Shown: piece by piece, positions 25,756-32,960 of the stretch
Position numbering within the stretch: position 1 is the first letter of the stretch
Layout: each line of letters starts with the position of its first letter
NCBI GenBank assembly: GCA_036806345.1
Contig: DAIROT010000001.1
Span: 39,488-103,487, forward strand
Reading direction: 5' to 3'
Length of the DNA stretch: 64,000 bases
Source: QHCF01 sp003244275
Lineage (GTDB): Bacteria; Actinomycetota; Acidimicrobiia; Acidimicrobiales; QHCF01
The notes under the pieces: model-generated
Told to the model about the DNA's origin: nothing
The model's database searches: none
Seen by the model: only the letters and a program-made list of their open reading frames with translations
Made by a program: the position numbers and the translations under genes

Positions 25756-27626
25756 CCGCGTTCGCCGCTGAGCTCCGGGTAGGTGACTACTCGCCGCGGG
25801 TCTCCGATGGTGGGCTGACGTGTCGGCTCCCCGGACCGGTGGAAGCCGATGCCTGGCGGGAAGCTGCACTCAGACGGGAGCTGAGCCCGTGTCGGCGCCC
25901 AGCCCCGGCCCAAACCAAAAAGGCCCACCCCAAGACTGCCAGCCGGGCCAAGAATGATACGCCGGTCCTGGTCGAGGCCAGGCGCCTGGTCGCCGCCGGC
26001 CATCGGGTCGTGGAGTTGTACGGGGTCGGAGTCGGCGGGTCATGTACGTGTAAGAGAAGAGGTGGGTGCCGGCCCGGCAAGCACCCCGTAGCCCGGGCTT
26101 GGAGTCGGGGGTCAGACACGGGGCGGATCCGCCCCGTGTCCAACCTGGGGGTGGTGCTCGAAGGACTGCTGGTGGTGGATCTCGATGGCCCCGGCGCCGA
26201 AACGGTCCTGGCCCAACTGACTGAGACCCATGGCTTGCTCCCGGGCGGGTACGCCGAGGCCCGGTCCGGGCGACCTGAGGGGGGCAGGCACCTCTACTTC
26301 CGGATACCGACGGGGCACAAAGCTGTCGCCGTCGCTGGGCTCGACATCCTGGCCGGCCCGAGCCACATGGCCGTGGTGGCGCCCAGCACCCACGAGTCCG
26401 GGACCGCGTACCACTGGGTTCGACCGCTCGGCCGGGTCGAGGAGTTGCCCTGGGCGCCGGCCTGGTTGCTGGCCCCGATCGAGGTCGAGGCCGAGGCCGA
26501 GGCCGAGCCCGAGGCCGAGCCCGCGTCCGAGCCATGGGCCGGGGACGGGACAGGGATGCTCCAGCGGGCGATGCAGGAGGTGGCCGCGGCTCCCCGTGAC
26601 GGCCACCGCCGCAACAGCACCCTTCACCGGTGGGCCTACACCTTGGCCGGGACCTCGGGTCAAGGACCGGGACGGGCTGAGGTCGAGGCCGCACTGCTCG
26701 ATGCGGCCCGACGGTGCGGGCTGGTCGAGGAGGATGGCGTCCGCCAGTGCCGGGCATCCATCCACTCGGGGTGGTCGGCCGGGGTACAGCGTCCCCTGCT
26801 GGCGCCGGTACGAGTCCCGGACCCGGCCGACATCGAGACACTGGCCCGGGTCAGGGCCACGATGTCACGCCGGGTCTGGGCCGGGGCGTCGGGGGCAGTG
26901 GACCTCCGGGTCCTGGACGCGCTCGTGGCTCTCGGCGAGGGGCTGGCCCGAGTCGAGGTCCGGCGCTCCCAGCGACAGGTAGCTTTTACCTGCTCCATCC
27001 AGCGACGGACAGTGGGCCGGGCCATCCACCGGCTGGAGCAGGCTGGGTGGCTGGCCATCGTCGAGGTCGGCGTGGGCAGGCTCGGGTCCACGTACCTGCT
27101 CTCTTGCCCGGCCCCTGACCAGGGTGAGGACATATATGACCCAGTAGTGCTCAAGGGGGGGCGGCAAGACCCCGAGCCGGCGGTCCCACGGGCTCACGAT
27201 GTCTGGATCGGCCTGCCCGCCTCAGCCCCCATCGTCCTCGGTGTACTGTCCCGAGGCCCGGTCCGGACACCTGCCCTGGCTGCGGTCCTGGGCGTCTCGG
27301 ACAGGCAGGCCCAACGAGTCCTCCACTCCCTGGCCCAAGTCGGACTGACCGTGCCTGACCAGGGCCGATGGCGACTCAGTGACCCAGCGGAGTCCGACAT
27401 GGTGACTGCCCTGGACGCTGCTGCCGAGACCCTCGGGACCGTCGGCGCCATGGATCGGATGCGTGCCCGACACCAGGAGGAGAGGGTCAGGTACCGGGCA
27501 TGGTGGGACGGCCGGGAGGAGTGTCGTCGGCGTCGGCATCGGTCGGCAGCCCGATACCGGCCCTGCCGAGAACCGGTACCCCAGTCGGCTCCTACATCCC
27601 TGATTGGCTCCAGGGGGCCTCCGTGA
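25707..27626 (+). CDS. Bifunctional primase-polymerase (AEP) replication protein with two winged-helix domains
   Basis: Plasmid/element-type replication protein, 639 residues. The prim-pol domain spans about residues 85-260: AGHRVVELYGVGVGGSCTCK with a Cys-rich zinc-knuckle-like stretch (CTCKRRGGCRPGKHP), VVDLDGPGAETVLAQL with the metal-binding Asp-x-Asp, SGRPEGGRHLYFRIP with the catalytic His, then GLDILAGPSHMAVVAPSTH. An (EA)n/(EP)n acidic linker lies near 255-272. A helical domain with GHRRNSTLHRWAYTLAG follows, then two C-terminal winged helices (VGRAIHRLEQAGWL; ALAAVLGVSDRQAQRVLHSL). It could prime and extend DNA at the element's own origin. Confidence 0.82.
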   Translation: MACARTLVVEGASDAVAAFAAELRVGDYSPRVSDGGLTCRLPGPVEADAWREAALRRELSPCRRPAPAQTKKAHPKTASRAKNDTPVLVEARRLVAAGHRVVELYGVGVGGSCTCKRRGGCRPGKHPVARAWSRGSDTGRIRPVSNLGVVLEGLLVVDLDGPGAETVLAQLTETHGLLPGGYAEARSGRPEGGRHLYFRIPTGHKAVAVAGLDILAGPSHMAVVAPSTHESGTAYHWVRPLGRVEELPWAPAWLLAPIEVEAEAEAEPEAEPASEPWAGDGTGMLQRAMQEVAAAPRDGHRRNSTLHRWAYTLAGTSGQGPGRAEVEAALLDAARRCGLVEEDGVRQCRASIHSGWSAGVQRPLLAPVRVPDPADIETLARVRATMSRRVWAGASGAVDLRVLDALVALGEGLARVEVRRSQRQVAFTCSIQRRTVGRAIHRLEQAGWLAIVEVGVGRLGSTYLLSCPAPDQGEDIYDPVVLKGGRQDPEPAVPRAHDVWIGLPASAPIVLGVLSRGPVRTPALAAVLGVSDRQAQRVLHSLAQVGLTVPDQGRWRLSDPAESDMVTALDAAAETLGTVGAMDRMRARHQEERVRYRAWWDGREECRRRRHRSAARYRPCREPVPQSAPTSLIGSRGPP

Positions 27627-27733
27627 CCTCACCCGGGGCCGTCAGCGAGCCTCAAGACGGTCAGTGCCCCGTCGCCTTCGTCAATTTCAGAAGTAGGAGG
27701 TCAGCGATAGGTACCGCGCGGCCCGGAATCGAA

Positions 27734-28378
27734 TCAGTGTCGGCCCCGGCGGGGCTTGGGAGGAAGCCTCAACCTCCACTGTCCCGGTCGGGGAAGCACC
27801 ACCCAGTCATCGGTACCCCTCCACGTCAGCCCCGGCCCCACCTCCATGGTGGCTCCGTACCCGCGGGCGAACATAACCCTCCCCGTCCTTCCTGGAGGGC
27901 CGCCGCTGGTGAGTGCCCAGGCCTCGGGATCCGACTGCCAAGATTCGTACTGAGTGATCATGGCGGACCAGGACTGGGCTCCCTGCGGGCCTTCGATGAC
28001 CCTGGCCGTCAGACCCTTGCCGGTGGCCAAGCCCCACCCGCACCAGGGCCACCGCATCCACCACCGCTGGATCTGACCCCGGTCCCCGCTGGCTTCGAGG
28101 AGATCCACCAGCGGCGCCCGGCTGTTGTGGAGCGGCAGTACCCGCCAACCCAACTCCCCGGTCCGAAGAGCCTCGTTCAGCCATGGGTCCCCGCACAGAG
28201 GCAGGCCATCGGAGTTGACCCACCCCTGGGAAGTTGGAGCCGACGGTCGGGCGGGGACCAGATGACGCCCGTGGTCCCCCTTGACCGTGTACACGGTGGG
28301 CCGAAGAAGGTGGGGCTGTTGGCGAGTCAGGTGCCGGCGCCGGGGCCTCTGCGACTCCATGGCCCGACCGTGCCTCAC
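27734..28378 (-). CDS. Primase-polymerase-like protein with lost catalytic residues
   Basis: A 214-residue protein on the strand opposite to the primase, with the same layout: LGWRVLPLHNSRAPLVDLLE (compare GHRVVELYG), GQIQRWWMRWPWCGWGLATG, then LTARVIEGPQGAQSWSAMI where active enzymes have VVDLDG, and GRVMFARG where they have HLYF. Both the Asp-x-Asp pair and the His are gone while the scaffold remains, and the frame is intact. It may bind primer-template or nucleotides, or regulate the active enzyme. Some translational noise is possible; the homology is judged by eye. Confidence 0.6.
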   Translation of the reverse strand: MRHGRAMESQRPRRRHLTRQQPHLLRPTVYTVKGDHGRHLVPARPSAPTSQGWVNSDGLPLCGDPWLNEALRTGELGWRVLPLHNSRAPLVDLLEASGDRGQIQRWWMRWPWCGWGLATGKGLTARVIEGPQGAQSWSAMITQYESWQSDPEAWALTSGGPPGRTGRVMFARGYGATMEVGPGLTWRGTDDWVVLPRPGQWRLRLPPKPRRGRH

Positions 28379-28482
28379 CCAAACCTCATGCCCAAAGTGC
28401 GGCTCCGCCCGACGACTTGCCCGAGAATCAACGTTGCCGACTTTGCAGACCCCTCACCACCGAAGCTGGGTATTAGTTTCTG

Positions 28483-28881
28483 GTGGTGACCGCGACGACC
28501 ACCAGTCGGTTTCACAGGTTCCTGCAGTACCTGGAAGTCGAGGACGGGCCTCAGCGGCAAGTGGATAGGGCCTACCGTCAGCTCGGCAGCCGCATGCGTC
28601 GTGAGGTCGTTCGCATGGCACGGCAGGGTCGCCCCCACCCTGATCCATACGTGTCTTCCGTGGCCCTCGCCTGGGCAAGGCAGATGCGCTCTCAGATTCG
28701 GCGGCACCTGGCGGTATCGGCCTTCGGCGTCGTGTTGTTCTTCGGAATCACCTTGCTGGTCTCGTCGTTCTGGCTTCACTCGCCCGTGCTTGGCTCCGCA
28801 ACCTTCATCGCCGTCCTTATTCCGGCCAGCGTCTTGGGACAGAGCCGGCTGGCCAAGAAGGTGGAGGCCGCCAACCAGTGA
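28483..28881 (+). CDS. Small membrane protein with a basic cytoplasmic N-terminus (element gene)
   Basis: 132 residues: a charged N-terminal half (RFLQYLEVEDGPQRQVDRAY, RMRREVVRMARQGRPHPDPY), then two adjacent transmembrane helices (VSAFGVVLFFGITLLVSSFW; LGSATFIAVLIPASVLG) and a short basic tail. The true start may be GTG 28486, because a -10-like TAGTTT (28474-28479) lies 6 nt upstream of it. Overlaps the next gene by GTGA. I do not recognise the family. A membrane anchor for element maintenance or a small effector are both possible. Confidence 0.62.
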   Translation: MVTATTTSRFHRFLQYLEVEDGPQRQVDRAYRQLGSRMRREVVRMARQGRPHPDPYVSSVALAWARQMRSQIRRHLAVSAFGVVLFFGITLLVSSFWLHSPVLGSATFIAVLIPASVLGQSRLAKKVEAANQ

Positions 28882-29309
28882 GTCGACACCATCGTCATCG
28901 CTCCGGTGGCCACCGGGTCCGGCGTAAGGGACCAGCGAGGGCCGCCGTTGCCACCATGGCCTCCTGGTTCCATGGCACCAAGCCGCCCCTATGGTTCCGC
29001 CTGGGCGAAGCCATCGTCTTGATTTTGCTGAGCGTCGAACTTATATCCAAGCGTGGCCCCGTAGTAGGAGCCGTGGCCGTGGTCGTGTACGGGGCGATGG
29101 CGGTGATTTCTCTATTGGCTTGGGACCAGATGGTGGCATGGTGTAGGAGCCACCCGCACCTGCAGGACCTCATCTTTTATCCTCTCGCCTTTCTGGCCCT
29201 CGCCGACTTCACGGATCTCGCCGCCTACATCTGTCTGCTCATCGCCGTGGCGGCCGGGTTGGTGCTGGATGGTTCCGCTTACTTGCTTTACTTGCTACAT
29301 CGAAGCTGA
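28878..29309 (+). CDS. Second small membrane protein, translationally coupled
   Basis: 143 residues. A His/Arg-rich start (MSRHHRHRSGGHRVRRKGPA) is followed by an amphipathic stretch and three or four hydrophobic helices (LGEAIVLILLSVELI; VGAVAVVVYGAMAVISLLA; LIFYPLAFLALADFTDLAAY; ICLLIAVAAGLVLDGSAYLL). GTG 28878 lies in the stop of the preceding membrane gene, so the pair is co-expressed and may form one complex. No recognised motif. Confidence 0.62.
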   Translation: MSRHHRHRSGGHRVRRKGPARAAVATMASWFHGTKPPLWFRLGEAIVLILLSVELISKRGPVVGAVAVVVYGAMAVISLLAWDQMVAWCRSHPHLQDLIFYPLAFLALADFTDLAAYICLLIAVAAGLVLDGSAYLLYLLHRS

Positions 29310-29371
29310 GGACGACACGGACGTCAGTGATGACCCCTGAGTAGTTACCCGGATTCGACTTCCGTTGAAGT

Positions 29372-29734
29372 GTGATCCGGGGAACCGATCCGGCCCAAGG
29401 TCTACCCTCCACCCATGACTCTGGCCCAAGTCCCCACCTCCTGGCCGCAGACCTCCAGGTGGCAGAATTCGAGGCTCCTGAGATGGTGGAGCGGGCAGTG
29501 GCCGACCTGACCGAGAGGCACCAGGCCGAGATGGTGGTCGCTCAGGTCCGGTACGAAGCCGAACTGTCACGGTGTGAGGCGCAGTGTCACACAGCCAATC
29601 AGATTGCCCTGGAGCGCCGGTACGAGGTCGAGAGGCTGGTGCATCAGTTGGCCGCCGCCGAGCACAGACTGGCTGGTGTTGAGGTGGGGGGAAAGGGGCG
29701 AGGTGGCGCCGGCGACGGCAATGCTGAGACGTAG
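29372..29734 (+). CDS. Small coiled-coil protein (element gene)
   Basis: 120 codons. From about residue 27 the sequence is a continuous charged helix with heptad character (AEFEAPEMVERAVADLTERH, AEMVVAQVRYEAELSRCEAQ, ERRYEVERLVHQLAAAEHRL), ending in a Gly-rich tail. Coiled-coil proteins of this size are common next to primase genes on actinobacterial elements. The start could be later (ATG 29483). Function unknown. Confidence 0.45.
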   Translation: MIRGTDPAQGLPSTHDSGPSPHLLAADLQVAEFEAPEMVERAVADLTERHQAEMVVAQVRYEAELSRCEAQCHTANQIALERRYEVERLVHQLAAAEHRLAGVEVGGKGRGGAGDGNAET

Positions 29735-29824
29735 GAGGGCCGAGCACACGGAGCCGGACCTGGCCGCCAGGGAGAGGCTGGAGGCGGGACGAGTCAACCA
29801 TGAGCCCGGAGGACCGGCGCTCCC

Positions 29825-30150
29825 TTGGCATTTGGACGGGCGACCGCGGCAACGTTGCTGGCCGACCCGGATGCAGTGATGGCCAAGGCCTGGCGCAACC
29901 TAGCCCGGCTACGTGGAATGCCCCGGAATGGACATTCCGAGCCCTATTTCAGAGAGTGGGAGGAATTGCTTTCCCAAGGTCCCGAGGCCGACGCCAGGAT
30001 GCTGTCCTGTCCACTTCCCAGCGGGCAAGCGACATGCGCTCGGCGGCCCCATTCGCGGGAGTCCTCAGCCAACCTGAGCGCTTGAACATCATCGAGGCCA
30101 CCAGCGAGGCGTACCGTCGGACCGCCCGCTTGATGGAACTTCCACCATGA
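29825..30150 (+). pseudogene. Element-associated hypothetical gene broken by a 5-bp tandem duplication
   Basis: Frame one from TTG 29825 gives LLADPDAVMAKAWRNLARLR and YFREWEELLSQGPEADARML, then becomes meaningless. A second frame continues with TSQRASDMRSAAPFAGVLSQ, then PERLNIIEATSEAYRRTARL. The switch lies at TGTCC-TGTCC (30003-30012). Removing one copy of the 5-mer joins the halves into RMLSTSQRASDMRSAAPFAG, matching a small family I know from actinobacterial elements (helical, with an R..SPFAGVL signature). The gene is therefore inactivated in this sequence, or phase-variable. Confidence 0.72.
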
Positions 30151-30346
30151 ACCACCGGCGGAAACGCTGACTACCCGCTATTCGCGGGTGAACTGCGATT
30201 GCTCGCCGTAGTACAGCCCGCAGAGGCCACGGGGCGCTCAGTCGGTACGTAGTTGCGGCGGCTCTGGTGTTCATGGTTTGCCGTCATGGGAGGGGTTCTC
30301 TTGGACTCCCTTGGGGCGTCCACTTCGACTCCCATCTTGAGAGGTC

Positions 30347-30352
30347 TACCCT
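30347..30352 (+). promoter_or_regulatory. -10 box (TACCCT), leaderless start of the M15 gene
   Basis: TACCCT ends 6 nt before ATG 30359, and a weak -35-like TTCGAC (30324-30329) lies 17 bp upstream. The rest of 30151-30358 shows no gene. Confidence 0.45.
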
Positions 30353-30358
30353 GGCGCC

Positions 30359-31156
30359 ATGAGGAGGCACTGGGTCGGTGCCCTGATGGTGGTCGTGGTC
30401 GCCGGGATGCTGCTTGGCGCATGCGGCGCCGCCACCACAGCTATCGACGGCACAGGGCCGAGGAAGGCCGTGGTCGTCGTGACGCCGCCCGTCCCGGCCC
30501 AAGCCGTCCCTGCATACCCGGCTGGCCCTCCAGTCGCGGTCTCGCCACCGTCGGTGATGGTGGTGCCCGCCACGACCGCCCCGCCAGCGTTCTCAGGGAG
30601 TGTGTCCGCGGTGACCGCCGCCGACCTCGGTGGGACCTGGCACCCGGGCTGTCCGGTCGGGCCTGACCAGCTACGGCTCTTGCACCTCGGCTACTGGGGC
30701 TTCGATGAGCAACCGCATGTGGGAGCCATGGTCGTCAATCAGGCGGTGGTGGCTCCAGTTACCCAAGTGTTCCAGAACTTGTGGAACCAACGATTCCCAA
30801 TACACGAGATGGTCCCCCAGGCCGCCTACGGCGGCAACGACAACGCCGCTGCCGCGGCCGACGACACGTCCGGGTTCAATTGCCGGGATGCTGTCGTTCC
30901 TTCAGGGCCGCCCGAGTGGTCGGTACACGCCTACGGAGAGGCCATAGATGTCAACGACGTGGAGAATCCCTACGTGGATGGGGCAACGGTCATCCCTCCG
31001 TCGGGAACCGTCTATCTGAACCGCAGTGCCGTCCGGCCGGGCATGGCTCTGCCGGGCGGAACCCTGGTGGAGGCCTTCTCCTCGGTCGGCTGGTCGTGGG
31101 GAGGCCGGTGGAGCGCTGCTCCCGACTACCAGCACTTCTCGGCCACCGGAGGCTGA
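30359..31156 (+). CDS. Lipoprotein M15-family D-alanyl-D-alanine carboxypeptidase-like peptidase
   Basis: Exported zinc peptidase predicted to trim peptidoglycan stem peptides. The signal peptide ends in a lipobox, GMLLGAC (Cys22). A Pro/Thr/Val-rich linker runs to about residue 85. The M15 (VanY/Ply-like) domain has zinc ligands in HAYGEAIDVN (His190, Asp197) and DYQHF (Asp256, His259), plus SGFNCR and VGWSWGGRW, which are typical of the family. 265 residues. It is convergent with an L,D-transpeptidase lipoprotein; a DD-carboxypeptidase would produce the tetrapeptide that an L,D-transpeptidase uses. Cleavage specificity is inferred. Confidence 0.82.
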   Translation: MRRHWVGALMVVVVAGMLLGACGAATTAIDGTGPRKAVVVVTPPVPAQAVPAYPAGPPVAVSPPSVMVVPATTAPPAFSGSVSAVTAADLGGTWHPGCPVGPDQLRLLHLGYWGFDEQPHVGAMVVNQAVVAPVTQVFQNLWNQRFPIHEMVPQAAYGGNDNAAAAADDTSGFNCRDAVVPSGPPEWSVHAYGEAIDVNDVENPYVDGATVIPPSGTVYLNRSAVRPGMALPGGTLVEAFSSVGWSWGGRWSAAPDYQHFSATGG

Positions 31157-31179
31157 CACCAGCTGTCGGCCGTGGTGTC
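31155..31179. terminator. Bidirectional hairpin between the two cell-wall genes
   Basis: GACACCA and TGGTGTC form a 7-bp stem around an 11-nt loop, filling the 25-bp gap between the convergent stops. The first arm overlaps the M15 stop codon. There is no long T run on either strand. Confidence 0.5.
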
Positions 31180-31181
31180 GG

Positions 31182-32201
31182 CTACAGGCCGTTCATGGCC
31201 CCCGTAGTGCCGATGGCGATACCCGGGTCGGCGGCCGGGTTCATCCAACCCAACACCGCGTCCAACTCACCTGGAGGAAGGGCGATACAGCCGGCGGTGA
31301 CCCCCGAGTTTGTGTAGTCGTGCAGGAAGATGCCCGAGGCATTCTCGGGCGGATGGGGCAGAGCCAAGACGGCGAAATGCTGGTAGGCCACGGTCTCGGT
31401 CCACAGGTGCTCGGAGTCCCCGGCGAAGGGGGGAGTCACCCCGCAGGGGTAGGGCTGGAAGGTGTCGTAGGTGGGAGAACCGGGTTGCTCGTCCCACCAG
31501 TCCCCGCAGACAAGATGCTGATATCCGTAACGGCCGTTGGGGGAGTTGGGTGAGACTCCGTACATGGTCCCCTCGAAGCCGAAGAACCCCTGGGGAGTGG
31601 AGCCGTCACCGGATACTCGGTTGCCGTAGGGCCTGATTCCCCCGTAGCCGGTCTCGGCCCGGAAGGGCTGGGCCGGCTGTCCGGGGAAGGAGTGGGGCGC
31701 CCAGCACCCACCGGTCTTGTCCCAGGCGGTGAGCTTGCCCGAGGTGCTTGAGCTGCTCGGGTCAGAGACGGTGATGAGTTGGGTGCCGTTTCCGGTGTTG
31801 GCCATGGCGTTGGGGTCGGCACCGTAGGCACCCGTGTAGTCGGGGCCGCAACGAGTGGTGCGAGAAGGTGCGGAAGTGCTCGGAGCAGGAGTGGGCCGTA
31901 GCAGCGTGACCAGATGAGGGGAGGGGGTGGTGACAACCGGCGCTGGCGCGTGCACTGATCGGACGGTGACGTTCACCGCTGCGGGCGGAACAGTCGTGGC
32001 TGGAGCAGTCGTGGCTGGCACTGAGGTGCCGGGGACGGCCCAAGTCGGGGCAGCAGTATTCACAGCCGTCGTAGCCGGACCCAGCAGGGGCACCTGGCGC
32101 GCTGCAGAGGGCGCCGCGCTGCCACACCCGGCCAATAGCGCGGCACCCACCATCACTGCGCCAAGGAACGTCAGGCCGGCTGGAAGGCGCTTGTGGGGCA
32201 T
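31182..32201 (-). CDS. Lipoprotein L,D-transpeptidase (YkuD domain)
   Basis: Forms 3-3 peptidoglycan cross-links or attaches proteins to the wall. The signal peptide ends in LLAGC (Cys26), followed by a long Thr/Pro/Ala linker (to about residue 110). The catalytic domain has YGYQHLVCGDWWDEQPGSPT and YQHFAVLALP, and ends in the active-site pattern GIFLHDYTNSGVTAGCIALP (His about 294, Cys about 305). ATG 32201 is chosen because AGAGGA lies just upstream on the minus strand and the signal peptide follows directly. 339 residues. It forms a convergent pair with the M15 lipoprotein. Confidence 0.86.
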   Translation of the reverse strand: MPHKRLPAGLTFLGAVMVGAALLAGCGSAAPSAARQVPLLGPATTAVNTAAPTWAVPGTSVPATTAPATTVPPAAVNVTVRSVHAPAPVVTTPSPHLVTLLRPTPAPSTSAPSRTTRCGPDYTGAYGADPNAMANTGNGTQLITVSDPSSSSTSGKLTAWDKTGGCWAPHSFPGQPAQPFRAETGYGGIRPYGNRVSGDGSTPQGFFGFEGTMYGVSPNSPNGRYGYQHLVCGDWWDEQPGSPTYDTFQPYPCGVTPPFAGDSEHLWTETVAYQHFAVLALPHPPENASGIFLHDYTNSGVTAGCIALPPGELDAVLGWMNPAADPGIAIGTTGAMNGL

Positions 32202-32376
32202 CTTTGAATTCCTCTTGTTGGTTAGCGGCGCGAATCTGCGGGCTGACACCCGTGGCGGCCAAGGGAGCATAAGGCCAACCCTCCAGTTCCACCACTTTCA
32301 GCGGCCGGTCCCCCAACTTCTTCCGCGACCGGCTTGTGTCAATGCGGGCGAGTGCTGCCTCGGGTACTGATTGGGC

Positions 32377-32667
32377 CTAGAACCCTCTCTCCCGGCAATC
32401 GGGACCCTGACATCCCGGACCGGGCGAGATGCCGGTGACCGAGTGCCACACGACGTGGCGAATTGACTCGGCCTCGATTCGGGCCGGGACGACGCAGCCG
32501 GGGTCGTTGTCCCAGTCGCCCAGGTTCTCTGAGTCGCCGGGATCCTCTCCTGCGACCAGCGACAGACGGGCATGGCCCTGGTCCTCGTGCTCGGCGACGA
32601 TCAGTGCCCCACCCGGCATGGCCAGGGGATGAATCTCTGTGTGGTAGGGCTCGACATCTTGGGCCAT
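32377..32667 (-). CDS. Hypothetical small protein, acidic
   Basis: 96 residues from ATG 32667: MAQDVEPYHTEIHPLAMPGG, then ALIVAEHEDQGHARLSLVAG and DPGCVVPARIEAESIRHVVW, with a Cys/Gly-rich end (PGPGCQGPDCRERGF). The sequence has a soluble alpha/beta look and no recognised motif. Possible cytoplasmic accessory gene of the element. An upstream in-frame start at 32829 is less likely because it would overlap the divergent gene at 32705. Confidence 0.42.
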   Translation of the reverse strand: MAQDVEPYHTEIHPLAMPGGALIVAEHEDQGHARLSLVAGEDPGDSENLGDWDNDPGCVVPARIEAESIRHVVWHSVTGISPGPGCQGPDCRERGF

Positions 32668-32704
32668 GGCCCATTGTCGCTTCAGCCTGTGACTTGGGCA
32701 TGAT

Positions 32705-32929
32705 GTGCCCGTGCCTCGTTCTCGAAACCCCCCTCGGTATTTCCTTCTGCGAAGCGGGTTGGTCGGCCTTGCCATGGTCGCAGTGGGCTTACTGCTTGAG
32801 GGGGACAGCATTGCCAGTGCGGTGGTCACCGGGGTACTTGTTGTGCTGATCTGCTCGGCGTCGAGCGCATGGGCCGCGGCACAAGAGCATCGCCGTGCTC
32901 GTCCTCAGGAGCCCAACAGTAATCAGTAG
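32705..32929 (+). CDS. Small two-helix membrane protein
   Basis: 74 residues: a basic start (MPVPRSRNPPRYFLLRSG), two transmembrane helices (LVGLAMVAVGLLLEG; ASAVVTGVLVVLICSASSAW) and a polar tail. The topology resembles the membrane gene at 28483, but I see no clear sequence match. Divergent from the hypothetical gene at 32667. It is 31 bp upstream of the integrase. Confidence 0.45.
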   Translation: MPVPRSRNPPRYFLLRSGLVGLAMVAVGLLLEGDSIASAVVTGVLVVLICSASSAWAAAQEHRRARPQEPNSNQ

Positions 32930-32960
32930 CGGCCGGTCCTAACCCCCATGGCCGCCCCGG

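Noticed and set aside
29340..29365. cccggattcgact as a left copy of the tRNA-Arg attachment core
   Set aside because: Similarity to the tRNA T-arm is limited to about 9 bases and does not extend.
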